Positions 24,513 to 33,351 of a stretch of 64,000 bases of DNA are shown here, piece by piece. The DNA comes from Lautropia sp. (lineage in GTDB: Bacteria > Pseudomonadota > Gammaproteobacteria > Burkholderiales > Burkholderiaceae_E), in NCBI GenBank assembly GCA_030527825.1, contig JAUNAC010000002.1:780444-844443 (forward strand), written 5' to 3'. Under the pieces are notes generated by a model. The model made no database searches and was not told the origin of the DNA. It saw only the letters and a list, made by a program, of their open reading frames with translations. The position numbers were made by a program, and so were the translations under genes. Every line of letters begins with the position of its first letter. The stretch's first letter is position 1.

Positions 24513-26825
24513 ATGCCCCTGGATAAACAGCCGGACGCCAGTCAGCGCCCCTCCTCCCCATCCGCTACCTGCAGCACTCCGGTCGTCGAACGCTCGCACA
24601 GCGAGCGTTCGGTCCCGCTGTTCGAATCACTGAACTGCGCCCACCAGGGACGCAGCCGTGCGCGCTTCCGCTATCGGCTGCCTGCCAGCAGTGCACGTCT
24701 GGCGCCCCAGGCACTTGAGCACACACTGCGGGGTTTACCTGGTGTGACCGGTGTTCGTCTGAACACGGCGGCCCGATCCATCATTCTGAACTTTGATCCG
24801 GCACACACCGGGGTCGCCCAGCTGCAAAAGCTGCTCGTGTCACTGCCCGCTTCACGGGTGACGGAATCCGCTGGATCGGCCATGTCCGTCATCCAGCCGG
24901 ACCGGCAGCACACCGCCAGCGAGCATGTCCTGTCGACGGGCGGTGACCTTCTGGCCAGCGCACTTTTGCTGCTCTCCACACGCAAGGTGCCGCAAAAACT
25001 GGCAAAACCCGCCACCCTGGCCGTATCACTGCCGCTCTACAAGGATGCGATCCAGGATTTGCTCAAGGAAGGTCTGAACAACCATGTGCTTGAGGCGCTG
25101 GCTGTGGCGATATCCACCGCCAGCGGTGATCAGATGGCAGCCAACGCCACTCTGTTCATGCTGGCGCTGGGCGAGTACCTTGAAGAATCCATTGCCCGAC
25201 GTTCGGACGACCTGCTGCGCCACCTGCTCCACCCTGATGCCGACCGGGTCTGGGTGGAACGTGGCGGAGAGGAATTACAGATCAATGCGGCCGATGTACT
25301 GGTCGGTGATACCGTCATCTGTGCAGCGGGCGCCGTGATTCCCGTGGATGGCACTGTCCTCGGGGGCGAAGCCACCATCAATGAAGCCAGCATGACGGGT
25401 GAAAGCGTACCGGTGCCACGCCATCGAGGTGATTCCGTTCTCTGCGGTACCGTCATCGAAGAGGGGCGCATCCGGATTTACGCCGAGCATGTGGGTGCCG
25501 GTACCGCCAGCGCCCGCATAGCCAACTACGTCCAGCATGCGTTGCAGGTCAAAAGTGGGACGCAGCTTACGGCAGATCGGCTGGCAGACAAGCTGGTTCC
25601 CTGGATTCTTGGCCTTGCGGGCAGTACCTGGCTCTTCTCCCGGGACTGGAAACGGGCTGCCGCGGTTCTGCAGGCCGACTATGCCTGTGCGCTCAAGCTT
25701 TCCACCCCCGTGGCGTTCAAATCCGCCATGTACACCGCCGGTCGCGAAGGCGTTCTCTTCAAGGGCGGCAATGCGCTGGAGCGTCTCTCCGAAGCGGACA
25801 CCTTCGTGTTCGACAAAACCGGGACGCTCACCACGGGCGCACTGGTCGTCACCGATGTTCTTGCCTTTGACCCCGAGTTTGATCCAACCGACGTCCTTGA
25901 TCTCGCCGCCTCGGTTGAAGAGCATTATTTCCATCCATTGGCCCATGCCGTAGTCGAAGCTGCCCGACGGCACAGCAATCGCCATTTCCCGCACGAGAAA
26001 GTGGACTTCATCGCTGCGCACGGGGTTGCCAGCGTCATTCAGGGCAAACGTATCGTCGTAGGCTCCCGCCACTTCGTCGAAGAAGATGAAGGCATTTCCA
26101 TGGGTGCCCATGAAGACGACATCAACCGCTTGCAGGCGGAAGGCAAGACACCACTCTATATTGGTTTGGGCGGCAAGCTGCTCGGTATCATCGCACTTAA
26201 GGACAGCCTGCGCACCAATACGGCACAGACACTGAAACGTCTGCGCAGTCTCGGTGTCAAACGCATCCTGATGCTGACGGGCGATCACGAAATCCGGGCC
26301 GCCGAACTTGCCCGTGAGCTCGGTCTTGATGCCTATCACGCCCAATTGCTTCCGGAAGACAAAGCCCACATCCTGCACGAACTGGCACGTGACGGTGCGA
26401 AAATTGCCTTCGTAGGCGATGGCATGAACGATGCACCGGCACTAGCCGGTGCCCACGTCGGCATCGCCATGGAACGCGGTGCCGATCTGGCCCGGCTGAC
26501 CTCGGACATCACGCTGCTGGAAGACGATATCTCCCGGGTTGCTGATGCAAAGGCCCTGGCTAATCGGACGATGCAGCAGATCAACCGGAACTTCAAGCTG
26601 ATCGTCGGCGCAAACACTGCCATTCTGGCGGGAGCGGCAACAGGCAGACTCAGCCCCATTGCAACCTCGGTTCTCCACAACGGCAGCACCATTGCCTTGC
26701 TGCTCAATGCACTACGTGGCGGCCTACAGACTATTCCTGGCACAACCCAACGAGCCCAAAAGCAGTCCGTTCCACGGAAAGCTCTCCTGCTGCCGCCCAA
26801 CCACACGCGGGCCGGCACACTATAG
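24513..26825 (+). CDS. P1-type (heavy-metal-like) cation-transporting ATPase with atypical membrane motif
   Basis: 770 aa. N-terminal HMA-like domain (about 50-120) without CxxC. Actuator motif TGES in NEASMTGESVPV, phosphorylation site DKTGTLT, HP motif in EEHYFHPLAHAV, nucleotide/hinge motifs MLTGDHE and VGDGMNDAPAL: all catalytic parts are intact. Canonical P1B pumps carry CPC, CPH or SPC in the sixth helix; here the equivalent stretch reads ADYACALKLSTP, with Cys but no adjacent Pro. The transported ion cannot be predicted. It follows five small genes in the same direction and is the likely operon end. A perfect hairpin sits 75 bases into the coding region. Confidence 0.88.
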   Translation: MPLDKQPDASQRPSSPSATCSTPVVERSHSERSVPLFESLNCAHQGRSRARFRYRLPASSARLAPQALEHTLRGLPGVTGVRLNTAARSIILNFDPAHTGVAQLQKLLVSLPASRVTESAGSAMSVIQPDRQHTASEHVLSTGGDLLASALLLLSTRKVPQKLAKPATLAVSLPLYKDAIQDLLKEGLNNHVLEALAVAISTASGDQMAANATLFMLALGEYLEESIARRSDDLLRHLLHPDADRVWVERGGEELQINAADVLVGDTVICAAGAVIPVDGTVLGGEATINEASMTGESVPVPRHRGDSVLCGTVIEEGRIRIYAEHVGAGTASARIANYVQHALQVKSGTQLTADRLADKLVPWILGLAGSTWLFSRDWKRAAAVLQADYACALKLSTPVAFKSAMYTAGREGVLFKGGNALERLSEADTFVFDKTGTLTTGALVVTDVLAFDPEFDPTDVLDLAASVEEHYFHPLAHAVVEAARRHSNRHFPHEKVDFIAAHGVASVIQGKRIVVGSRHFVEEDEGISMGAHEDDINRLQAEGKTPLYIGLGGKLLGIIALKDSLRTNTAQTLKRLRSLGVKRILMLTGDHEIRAAELARELGLDAYHAQLLPEDKAHILHELARDGAKIAFVGDGMNDAPALAGAHVGIAMERGADLARLTSDITLLEDDISRVADAKALANRTMQQINRNFKLIVGANTAILAGAATGRLSPIATSVLHNGSTIALLLNALRGGLQTIPGTTQRAQKQSVPRKALLLPPNHTRAGTL
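24587..24611. repeat. Perfect 11-bp inverted repeat inside the ATPase 5' coding region
   Basis: CGAACGCTCGC-ACA-GCGAGCGTTCG: two exact 11-base GC-rich arms with a 3-base loop, about 75 bases after the ATPase ATG. No T-tract follows. It would form a very stable mRNA hairpin in the translated 5' end, or serve as a symmetric DNA site. Confidence 0.6.
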
Positions 26826-27563
26826 ACAAGACTGACAGCGCAAATACACTGCCAACGCGGAGGCAGCGCTCAGTCCGTTCTAAATGCGCCGCCCCCGTGA
26901 AACGATCTCAGCCTAACAATCTTTCAGCAGTGAGACACCAAATAGCTGAGGTTGACTTGTCCACTAAATGGGCATGATTGCCTCACCGATTTGGGCGCCC
27001 ATATGGCTGGCATGGTCAGAATCTGCACGCCGGTTGCCCGCCTGAAGGGCAAAGATGCCGCCATACTATCATCCTCCCTCGCACTGCTATGCTGTATCTT
27101 CGCCTGGCTCAAGCCGACATTTATGCAAATATCGAAAACCAACCACCGTTACCATAAGACCATTTAAATAAAATGGTCTTATGGCGGAAAACCGGCAATA
27201 TGGAAGCGCTTCACATAAAACGAAAATTGCTGCCATAAATTTTGATTTCCAGCAAACAATTCCGCATCAACGGAATGGATTTCCTTAAATAAATATTATC
27301 CATCACACACCTTTGTTCTGATAAACGGGTATACAATATGTCATGTTTTGTAAGAGTAGCGTCGCGGGAGTTGTCTAGATCGTGGCAACCGTCCAGCCAG
27401 GGTTGAGTGATATCACCCAGCTGTGCTCTACAGAACATTGCGGTGACTGGCCATTGCAGCCTTTCCCTGTGGCCTGACTAGTTCAGTCCCCCGCCGTGAC
27501 ATTTTTCTTCTGCACGATCGCGTTGCTGTTGTTTTACCAACCCTCGTATCTCGGAGACAGTTA
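26826..27563. other. Intergenic region between P-type ATPase cluster and beta-propeller genes
   Basis: 738 bases with no supported gene. Two short overlapping frames on opposite strands (about 26924-27167) have no family resemblance. The right half is AT-rich. The main structure is the 14-bp inverted repeat at 27152-27184. The promoter of the first beta-propeller gene should lie in the last ~250 bases; CTCGGAGACAG precedes its ATG as a ribosome-binding site. Confidence 0.55.
27152..27184. repeat. Perfect 14-bp inverted repeat
   Basis: CCATAAGACCATTT and AAATGGTCTTATGG flank a 5-base AAATA loop. There is no T-tract on either side, so it is not a standard terminator. It may be a regulator-binding site or a relic of a small mobile element. 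Arms are exact over 14 bases. Confidence 0.6.
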
Positions 27564-28958
27564 ATGAAAAAGCATCCTATTGGTATTTGCTCCTGCACTC
27601 AATTCAAAGGAACCGCCCTGGCTGTCGCACTGGCAGCCCTGTCTTTCAGCATTGGCGTACAGGCTCGCGGCCTGACCCATCCGGTTGACGCTGACTATTC
27701 TGGCAGTGTTTCGTTTAAAGAAACGGCCTATCCTGGTGGCTCCGTCGAAATTACCGGTAAAGGTTTCAAACCCGGCCAGGAGGTACAACTGCTTAGCGAT
27801 GGTGCCACCATTACCACTGAAGCTGTCCTGCACGCTGACGCAGACGGCTCCTTCACCGGACAAGTCGACATCCCGCCCGAATCCCCCGTTGGCATACACC
27901 CCGTCGTCGTTCAATCGGTGAACCCCGGTTATGCTGAAATATTCGATTTCAAAATCTCTCCCAAAATCCCCTTCACGGCTGTCGACAGCTACCAAATTGG
28001 GCGTGCTCCGCTTAATCCCGGTGTTTACCAAGGGGCTTACAGCACCAGGAGCAACGCCATCTTTGTAACATCAGCGGTCGGTCGGTCTCCCATCAAGGAG
28101 TCCACCCTGATGAAGGTCAATCCCCAGACACTGGCAATCGAGCGCCAGATTATTCCGGCGGCAGACTCCACCGGCAAGCAGCTGGAGGCCGTCTATGGCA
28201 TTGCCGTTGATGATGCTGCAGGCACGGTATGGACAGGCAACACCCGCACAGGTTCTGTAGCAGTCTACAAACAGGACGACCTCTCTCTGGTCAAGCAGTT
28301 CAAGGATGCAATTGCTCCGCATAACCGGGGAGTGGCCGTGGACAGTGCGCGTCATCGTGCATACGTGGCAGCTCATCGCAAAAACTACGTCAATGTCTTC
28401 AATACCGAAACACTTGAAGAAAAGACACGAGTCGAGCTGGAGTCGCCTACCCGCACCAAAATCACGCCTGCCGCTCTGGATTTCGCCATTGACCAGGAAG
28501 CCGGAAAGCTGTTTGTGGTGGCCACAACCGACCAGATCTATGTCATCGACGAGGCTTCGGAGAAAATCGAAAAGGTTTATGACCTGAAAGGCGCCAAGGG
28601 CGCAATCGGCATTGCCTATGCACCAGAAGAAAAACTGCTGTTCGTCGTGTCCCAGAGCACTGACAATCTGCAGATCCTGGATGCAACCGATGGCAAGGTC
28701 AAGGCCGATGTGAAAGTAGGCGCAGGCCCGCTCTCCGTTGTCTGGGAACCTGTCAAAAAACTGGCCTATGTGGCTAATCGTGCCAGCAACTCCGTGGCTG
28801 TCGTCGACCTCCACGGTAATCTGGTGGCCAACCTGCCAGGCGGCTCCTACACAAACCACGTGTTCACCGATGGCAAAGGCACCGTCTATGGTGTCAACAA
28901 ATCGCGTGGTGCGACCGATCAGGAAGGTGATCAGATCAGTCGCTACGTGAGCCGCTAA
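27564..28958 (+). CDS. Secreted YncE-like beta-propeller protein, copy 1
   Basis: 464 aa with a signal peptide (AVALAALSFSIGVQA, cleavage near residue 34). An Ig-like domain follows (about 45-140: GGSVEITGKGFKPGQEVQLLSDG), then a seven-bladed-type propeller built of YVTN/YncE-like repeats (AVDDAAGTVWTGNTRTGSVAVY, AYVAAHRKNYVNVFNTETLE, GPLSVVWEPVKKLAYVANRASNSVAVVD). It is periplasmic or surface-exposed. The next gene is a same-length paralogue, alignable along the entire sequence. YncE-type propellers bind DNA or peptidoglycan-related partners in some species; no ligand can be deduced here. Confidence 0.87.
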   Translation: MKKHPIGICSCTQFKGTALAVALAALSFSIGVQARGLTHPVDADYSGSVSFKETAYPGGSVEITGKGFKPGQEVQLLSDGATITTEAVLHADADGSFTGQVDIPPESPVGIHPVVVQSVNPGYAEIFDFKISPKIPFTAVDSYQIGRAPLNPGVYQGAYSTRSNAIFVTSAVGRSPIKESTLMKVNPQTLAIERQIIPAADSTGKQLEAVYGIAVDDAAGTVWTGNTRTGSVAVYKQDDLSLVKQFKDAIAPHNRGVAVDSARHRAYVAAHRKNYVNVFNTETLEEKTRVELESPTRTKITPAALDFAIDQEAGKLFVVATTDQIYVIDEASEKIEKVYDLKGAKGAIGIAYAPEEKLLFVVSQSTDNLQILDATDGKVKADVKVGAGPLSVVWEPVKKLAYVANRASNSVAVVDLHGNLVANLPGGSYTNHVFTDGKGTVYGVNKSRGATDQEGDQISRYVSR

Positions 28959-29265
28959 TATTCTGGATGCCGTATACCTGATGGTTACGGCTTCATTTTC
29001 AGGTTTCAGTCATGAAATTCTGATACAGAATCAGCAAGCAATACCCCTGACTATCAGCTTTCAAATGAAAGTTGGGGGTATTGTTAATCATTTCGAAACG
29101 AGCCAGGACAGGCAGATTCCAGACGCAGAAATACGTAAAATCAATATGCCTGATATAGAGGCAAGGCCGACCGTCCGGTCAAGGAAAAATACCCAGGATA
29201 AAGCGGCATAGTTGAGACGTGCGTCTTGCAGTTATTCCACTGATTTGGCCCATTGGAGACAATAC
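28959..29265. other. Spacer between tandem beta-propeller genes
   Basis: 307 bases with no supported gene. It holds a GCCGT...ACGGC short stem just after the first gene (about 28968-28989, followed by TTCATTTT, a weak terminator candidate) and a two-tier hairpin at 29039-29083. GGAGACAATAC precedes the second gene's ATG. Confidence 0.5.
29039..29083. repeat. Two-tier inverted repeat between the propeller paralogues
   Basis: Outer arms CAATACCCC/GGGGTATTG (9 exact bases) enclose an inner stem CTTTC-AAAT-GAAAG (5 bases, 4-base loop), with unpaired internal stretches of 10 and 3 bases. No T-tract follows. It could form a structured leader element for the second propeller gene, or be a degenerate repeat element. 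Confidence 0.45.
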
Positions 29266-30660
29266 ATGAAAAAACATTCTGTTGATATTCGTTCACGCGC
29301 CTGTTTGAAGCGCAGTTGTCTGTTGATGACTCTTGTAGCCCTCTCCTTCAGTTCCGGTGCCCAGGCAGCTGGCCTGACTGATACAACTGATATCCATTAC
29401 ACTGGCAAAGTGTCGATTAATGATGCTGCATACTCGGGCGATTCGGTGGAGATCACAGGCAAAGGTTTCAAGCCCGACCAGAAAATCCAGCTCTCCAGCG
29501 ACGGTACGACCATCACGACCCAGCCATTCATCCACGCCGACAACAAAGGGAATTTCAAGACCCGGGTCAATATCCCTGCCAAGGCACCGGAAGGAATCCA
29601 TCCGGTTGTGGTCCAGTCGTTCGAGCCCAGCTATACCTCCGTGTTTGACTTCAAGATTTCCCCACGGATCCCGCTGAGCAATACAGAAAACTTCCAGATT
29701 ACACGTGCTGCTGTTAACCCTGGGGTGTATCAAGGCGGCTATAGCGTCAAGAGCCATGCCATTTTCATCACCGCATCTGTCGGACATCCGCCCATCAAGG
29801 AATCCACCCTGACGAAGGTTAACCCCGAGACGCTGGCCATTGAGCATCAGGTCACTCCCCCCATGGCTCCCGACGGAAAACAGCTCGAAGCGGTCTATGG
29901 CATCGCCATTGATGATGTGGCAGGAACCGTCTGGACCGGCAGCACCCGGACAGGTGCAGTCACCGTCTACAAGCAGGATGATCTGTCCGTCGTCAAACAG
30001 TTCCCGGACAAGGTCTCTCCTCACAGTTTTGGTCTGGCAGTCAACGGCCCTCGCCACCGTGCCTATGTCGCGGCTCATGGCAAAGACTTTATCAGCGTAT
30101 TCAACACCGAAACGCTTGAACCCAAAAGCCGCATCACGCTGGATTCACCCACCAAAACCAAAACACTGCCGGCCCCCCTCAGCCTGACGCTGGATCAGGA
30201 AGGCGGAAAACTCTACGCGGTGACCACCACTGACCAGGTCTACGTCATTGACGAAGCGTCTGAATCCGTTGAAAAGGTCTTCAATCTGAAAGGCGCAACG
30301 GGAGCCACCGGCATTGCCTATGCACCCGAAGAGAAGCTGCTCTTTGTTGCTGCTCAGGTCAGCGACAGGCTACAGATTCTGGATGCGCGTGATGGCACCT
30401 TGAAAGCAGAGGTGAAGGTAGGAGCGGGCCCGCTCTCCGTTGTCTGGGAGCCTGCCAAGAAACTGGCCTATGTCGCCTGCCGCGCCAGCAATTCCGTGGC
30501 CGTGGTCAATGCGCAAGGCAAGCTGGTAGCCAACCTGCCCGGTGGCTCCTATGCCAATCACCTCTTTACTGATGGCAAGGGCACCGTCTTCGGTCTGAAC
30601 AAATCACATGGCGCCCATGACAAAGAAGGCGATCACATCAGCCGTTACATTGCCAAGTAA
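29266..30660 (+). CDS. Secreted YncE-like beta-propeller protein, copy 2
   Basis: 464 aa from the ATG at 29266, chosen because it follows TTGGAGAC and opens a signal peptide (LLMTLVALSFSSGAQAAG). Same architecture as copy 1: Ig-like domain (GDSVEITGKGFKPDQKIQLS) then YncE-type propeller repeats (IDDVAGTVWTGSTRTGAVTVY; GPLSVVWEPAKKLAYVACRASN). The two copies are similar along their entire length, so a tandem duplication is evident. The gene ends in a strong terminator. Confidence 0.87.
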   Translation: MKKHSVDIRSRACLKRSCLLMTLVALSFSSGAQAAGLTDTTDIHYTGKVSINDAAYSGDSVEITGKGFKPDQKIQLSSDGTTITTQPFIHADNKGNFKTRVNIPAKAPEGIHPVVVQSFEPSYTSVFDFKISPRIPLSNTENFQITRAAVNPGVYQGGYSVKSHAIFITASVGHPPIKESTLTKVNPETLAIEHQVTPPMAPDGKQLEAVYGIAIDDVAGTVWTGSTRTGAVTVYKQDDLSVVKQFPDKVSPHSFGLAVNGPRHRAYVAAHGKDFISVFNTETLEPKSRITLDSPTKTKTLPAPLSLTLDQEGGKLYAVTTTDQVYVIDEASESVEKVFNLKGATGATGIAYAPEEKLLFVAAQVSDRLQILDARDGTLKAEVKVGAGPLSVVWEPAKKLAYVACRASNSVAVVNAQGKLVANLPGGSYANHLFTDGKGTVFGLNKSHGAHDKEGDHISRYIAK

Positions 30661-30716
30661 AAACCAGACCCTTGACAGGATGTGCAATCCTGACCAATAA
30701 GCGGTGATTCAGCATA

Positions 30717-30760
30717 AATATCGGCACGGGTCATATGAATCCGGGCCGATATTCTTTTTT
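30717..30760 (+). terminator. Rho-independent terminator after propeller copy 2
   Basis: Arms AATATCGGC (30717-30725) and GCCGATATT (30745-30753), extended by an inner CGG/CCG pairing, followed by CTTTTTT. Typical intrinsic terminator placed 57 bases after the stop codon. Confidence 0.85.
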
Positions 30761-30868
30761 CCGTCTTGTTCTACCAAACCGGCGGAGCGACCCTATGGGT
30801 TATAAAACCATAGTCAGCTTGCTAAAAATAAATGCGTCCGAGTCCCCCGCCATCGATTCGATTCCAAA

Positions 30869-30913
30869 CAAAAATTCCCGGCGGACCGGATGAAGCGCAG
30901 GCCAGCCGGGAAT
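30869..30913 (-). terminator. Rho-independent terminator for the propeller lipoprotein gene
   Basis: On the minus strand, ATTCCCGGC and GCCGGGAAT (plus-strand 30874-30882 and 30905-30913) form a 9-bp stem, followed by TTTTTG. It lies about 50 bases after the stop of the leftward gene. Confidence 0.75.
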
Positions 30914-30964
30914 CTCACGCGCAGCCCGTACCGCAATGGCCAGGCTGCGTACGCGAGAATATGA

Positions 30965-32128
30965 TCAGTACTTGATCACCGCCACACTTTCTTTCGCGTC
31001 CGGAGAATCATCTCTAGAGTTCTTCACGGTCACATAGACCTCGCCAGTCTTCTGATTCAAGGCCATGCTGTTGGGATACCGGTGCAGATCCACCGTCTTC
31101 AGCACCGAACCCGTGCTGGCATCAATGATCGCGACATTGCCTGACTCGCGATTGCTCACAAAGAACCGGTTACGCTGAGCGTCCAGCAAAAGGGCCACTG
31201 GCTGCGTACCAGAGGTGAAAGTCTGAGTCACCTGACCGTTGGTCGGGTTGATGGCCACGACCTTGTTACCCTTGCCATGCGGCGTGTATTTGAACCCTTC
31301 GCGTTCGCGCTTGGCGTCGATCTTGTCAAAGCCCTCGTCAACAGCCAGCAGGCGGCCATTCGCGCTGTCGACCTTGATATCCAGAATCTGGTCGGCATCG
31401 ACATCGAACTTCTTGCTGACTGTCAGCGTGCCAGCATCCACCACATTGACCTGACCGGCCAGATTGGAGACGTAAATCTTGCCGGCAGCGTCATCCAGGG
31501 CAATCCCGGTTGCACTGTAGCCCAGACCAGGCACCACCTTCTCGACCTGCAGCGTATCGGTATTCACCACGTGCAGAGCGCTGTCGTTGCTGTAAGCCAG
31601 GGCAGGCAGGTAGACACGGTGTCTGGCCTTGTCCAGCAGGACTTCACGATACTTGAATTTGGCGGCCTTGGCCGGATCCATGCTGCCTGCCGCTGCCTGC
31701 TGCGGATCGACCGTCACCGTACCAACCACCGAATCGTTGGCCACATCGACAACCGTCATGGAGCCGACCCGGGTATTGCTGATGTACAGACGATGTGCCT
31801 CGTCATCCAGCGCCAGACCAAAACCAGGCACCGGCAGGGCAATCTCTGCCTTCACGGCCAGGGTTTTCGGATCCAGGCGAAGCACCTTGGAAGGCGAAGT
31901 GTTCACATCAAAGCCACCAGCCGACACGACATAGAGCGCATCCTGACTGGGCGAGTAAGCCAATTCATACAGAGCCGGTGCCACAGCCTGACGGTTCACT
32001 TGTGGCTGACCTTCCATGGACTTGGCACTCTCCATGGCGGTCTCGGTCATGCCATGCGTGGCGGCACAACCTGACAGGGCAGCAGCGACCGCCAGCGCAA
32101 CAAGGGAAGAAACACGGAATGATTTCAT
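30965..32128 (-). CDS. Beta-propeller lipoprotein (YncE-like)
   Basis: 387 aa from the ATG at 32128, preceded by CGGAGACG. It has a lipoprotein signal peptide with lipobox LSGC (LVALAVAAALSGCAATHG), then a propeller of YncE/YVTN repeats: ELAYSPSQDALYVVSAGG, GLALDDEAHRLYISNTRVGSMTVVD, GIALDDAAGKIYVSNLAGQVNVVD, LLLDAQRNRFFVSNRESGNVAIID. It lacks the Ig-like domain of the two convergent propeller proteins. Probably anchored in the outer membrane facing the periplasm or surface. Function unknown. Confidence 0.87.
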   Translation of the reverse strand: MKSFRVSSLVALAVAAALSGCAATHGMTETAMESAKSMEGQPQVNRQAVAPALYELAYSPSQDALYVVSAGGFDVNTSPSKVLRLDPKTLAVKAEIALPVPGFGLALDDEAHRLYISNTRVGSMTVVDVANDSVVGTVTVDPQQAAAGSMDPAKAAKFKYREVLLDKARHRVYLPALAYSNDSALHVVNTDTLQVEKVVPGLGYSATGIALDDAAGKIYVSNLAGQVNVVDAGTLTVSKKFDVDADQILDIKVDSANGRLLAVDEGFDKIDAKREREGFKYTPHGKGNKVVAINPTNGQVTQTFTSGTQPVALLLDAQRNRFFVSNRESGNVAIIDASTGSVLKTVDLHRYPNSMALNQKTGEVYVTVKNSRDDSPDAKESVAVIKY

Positions 32129-32370
32129 GAAAGACGTCTCCGAAAGGAAAGATAACAAGCAAAAACCTGCCAGCCTCCGACATTCCCAATTGACTGTGCA
32201 CACATGGCTGAATACAGCCACATATCCTCCTTTAGGGAAGGCAGCAAGTGGAAACTGATATCCTGTTAATGATAGAGTAAAAATAAATAGGAATTCTTCC
32301 AAAGTCCCTATCGCGTACACGGGCTTGCCGGGGAGCCGCTGTCCCCTGCAGCACGTACCTGCCCTGGCGA

Positions 32371-33218
32371 TCAGCCCATGTAGCGGGCGAGGAAGGCCTG
32401 CACCTTCTCCGGATGGCGGCCGAACCAGTTGTAGCCATCCCCGAAGCGCCGGGTCGTACCTTCGATCCAGTACAGCTCCTTGTCCGTACTGGCCAGCGCA
32501 TCGAAGGTGCTCTGGGCATCGGCGGGGTTGTCGATGATGGCATCGTCCAGCACCTGCCACATGAAGACCGGCAGCCTGACGTTCGGTGCCCACAGCTTGC
32601 CGGACATGTCGGCAGCCACGAAGCCGCCCAGCTTCAGGAGCTCCAGGTCAATGAGCTCCTGATACTCCCCGATACCCTGCTGATGCGCGAGCTTGCCGAG
32701 TACCGACGTCATGTTCGGCACCAGCGGTCTGACCAGGCACTTGACGTTCTCGAACAATTCGGGGCGGTGGGTGATCGCCGCGTACTGCGAGATGCCTCCC
32801 AGGCACTGGCTGAACAGGGCAACATCCATCCTGCCCAGTCGTGGATGGGCGTCGACGAATGCCTTCACGCCCACGCAGTCGCGCCACTCCCACTGGCCAA
32901 TGCCGCAGACACCACCATTGGCCGCGCCGCTCTGGCCGTGATTACGGAAGTCATAGGTCAATACGTTGTAGCCGGCATCCGTCAGATGCTTGTATTGCAG
33001 CACGAAGTCGATCTCGACTGCCTCGATGAAGTGCCCCACGGTGCGCCCAGGTGACCGGGATAGCCGGCCCGGCACATCGGCAGGGCATGGTTGAAGATGA
33101 AGCTGCGAGGCATCTTCACCATGCCGGCCAGCGCCCTGACCTTGGCGTGATCCTCCGGTGAAATGCGCTTTTCCTGCTGCAGCGCCTGCTGCATCCTTTC
33201 CGCTGACAATCCAGTCAT
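32371..33218 (-). pseudogene. Alpha/beta hydrolase family protein, frameshifted
   Basis: Translation from the ATG at 33218 (after AGAGGG) gives MTGLSAERMQQAL... to PMCRAGYPGHLGAPWG. The frame then breaks, and the next frame continues HFIEAVEIDFVLQYKHLTDAGYNVLTYDFRNHGQSG, with the nucleophile-region SQCLGG and a C-terminal VLDDAI...GTTRR segment. One extra G in the GGGG run near 33020 would restore an uninterrupted frame of 282 codons. In addition, the N-terminal strand region usual before the NHAL segment seems missing (about 40-50 residues), suggesting a second lesion. It is divergent from a LysR gene that probably controls it. Confidence 0.7.
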
Positions 33219-33351
33219 GATGATGATCCCTCTCTCTTGCGGTTGTTGACGACATGCCGGCGACCGAGGCCACAGGACATTCAGGCACGCATCGTACAGG
33301 GCACATTCGTTTGAATAAACAGGCATCTGGAGACATCAGAGTCAAGTTAAA

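Larger units (their letters stand above)
30661..30964. other. Convergent intergenic region with two terminators
   Basis: 304 bases between the convergent copy-2 propeller gene and the propeller lipoprotein gene. It contains one rho-independent terminator for each direction (30717-30760 and 30869-30913) and nothing else recognisable. Confidence 0.65.

Noticed and set aside
25275-26378. 367-codon open frame opposite the P-type ATPase gene
   Set aside because: Antisense to a catalytically complete ATPase; composition is typical of a shadow frame.
26924-27167. Overlapping short frames on both strands that might be an insertion-sequence remnant
   Set aside because: No transposase motif could be recognised and no terminal repeats or target duplications are seen around them.
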